Assembly: GCA_045595785.1 (NCBI GenBank)
Contig: JAZOBE010000019.1
Location: forward strand, 1 to 35,462
Source of the DNA: SFLA01 sp045595785
Lineage (GTDB): Bacteria > Bacillota > Clostridia > Oscillospirales > CAG-382
Length of the DNA stretch: 35,462 nt
Direction of reading: 5' to 3'
Notes under the pieces: generated by a model
Told to the model about the DNA's origin: nothing
The model's database searches: none
The model's input: the letters and a program-made list of their open reading frames with translations, nothing else
Translations under genes and position numbers: made by a program
Part shown: positions 35,421 through 35,462 of the stretch, piece by piece
Layout: each line of letters starts with the position of its first letter
How positions within the stretch are numbered: position 1 is the first letter of the stretch

Positions 35421-35462
35421 TTATTTCAAACCGCATTCTTTATACAGTTCTTCAATGCACGG
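35421..35462 (-). CDS. C-terminal end of a further reverse-strand gene (cut by window edge)
   Basis: On the reverse strand, the 13 codons from the window end read PCIEELYKECGLK and then stop at 35421-35423. The helix-like sequence ending GLK, the strand and the 54-nt gap to the next gene fit the tail of another gene in this run. Too little is present to name it. Confidence 0.4.
   Translation of the reverse strand, partial: PCIEELYKECGLK

Overview
The window looks like a chromosomal segment of a low-to-moderate GC Gram-positive anaerobe of class Clostridia, probably Oscillospirales/Ruminococcaceae-like. The reasons are strong AGGAGG-type ribosome binding sites, frequent TTG/GTG starts, compact rho-independent terminators, CCA-encoding tRNA genes, and large secreted GHL10-type (glycosyl hydrolase-like 10) proteins. 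No gene fixes the species, and the assignment is inference.

Layout. 1-370: end of an rRNA operon (5S, tRNA-Asn, tRNA-Met, terminators). 431-4675: forward run of a DUF4838-like protein, a methyltransferase, three GNAT acetyltransferases and an aminoglycoside-phosphotransferase-fold kinase. 4711-6881: reverse pair of a MazG-like protein and a helical-barrel protein. 7001-9710: a complete copper-efflux operon (copA, csoR, copZ) behind a promoter carrying a CsoR-type palindrome. 9774-11318: an ECF sigma factor with an unusually long C-terminal extension. 11477-16568: two convergent secreted GHL10-type proteins that share a repeated N-terminal module. 16730-19538: trkA-trkH potassium uptake. 19658-23315: a heterodimeric ABC exporter. 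23368-24959: a HAD phosphatase followed by about 0.9 kb without an intact gene, containing a short self-terminated reverse transcript and a forward promoter-terminator unit around decayed sequence. 24960-26241: a serine hydrolase and ribosomal protein S20 (rpsT). 26350-26989: tRNA-Gly, -Arg, -His, a truncated tRNA-Pro and an intact tRNA-Pro.

The most interesting part starts at the tRNA-Pro locus. The 5' half of tRNA-Pro is duplicated as a perfect 36-bp direct repeat that stops at the end of the anticodon loop. Between the copies lies a 160-bp block full of inverted repeats, which resembles the footprint of an integrative element. Immediately downstream is an AT-rich two-gene unit: an unrecognised 225-aa protein, then a 601-aa protein combining an ABC/AAA-type ATPase with a DUF4435-like TOPRIM nuclease domain. 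This is the domain pair of the PARIS anti-phage system, here in one chain. The unit has a near-consensus promoter, three ATATCT repeats exactly 11 bp apart between the -10 and the ribosome binding site, and a strong terminator. I regard it as a candidate defence or toxin-like module with an undescribed partner.

29900-35462 is a reverse-strand accessory stretch: a small exported protein whose C-terminal half resembles an integrase arm-binding domain; a VWA protein whose ribosome binding site lies in a long inverted repeat; an ArsC/Spx-like protein; a macrodomain fused to a helical domain; a divergent peptide deformylase; GNATs; a methyltransferase; a YdeI-like protein; and the tail of one more gene cut by the window edge. 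Long non-coding stretches are described at 24404-24835, 26754-26913 and 27041-27216. I saw no CRISPR array, complete insertion sequence or replication origin.
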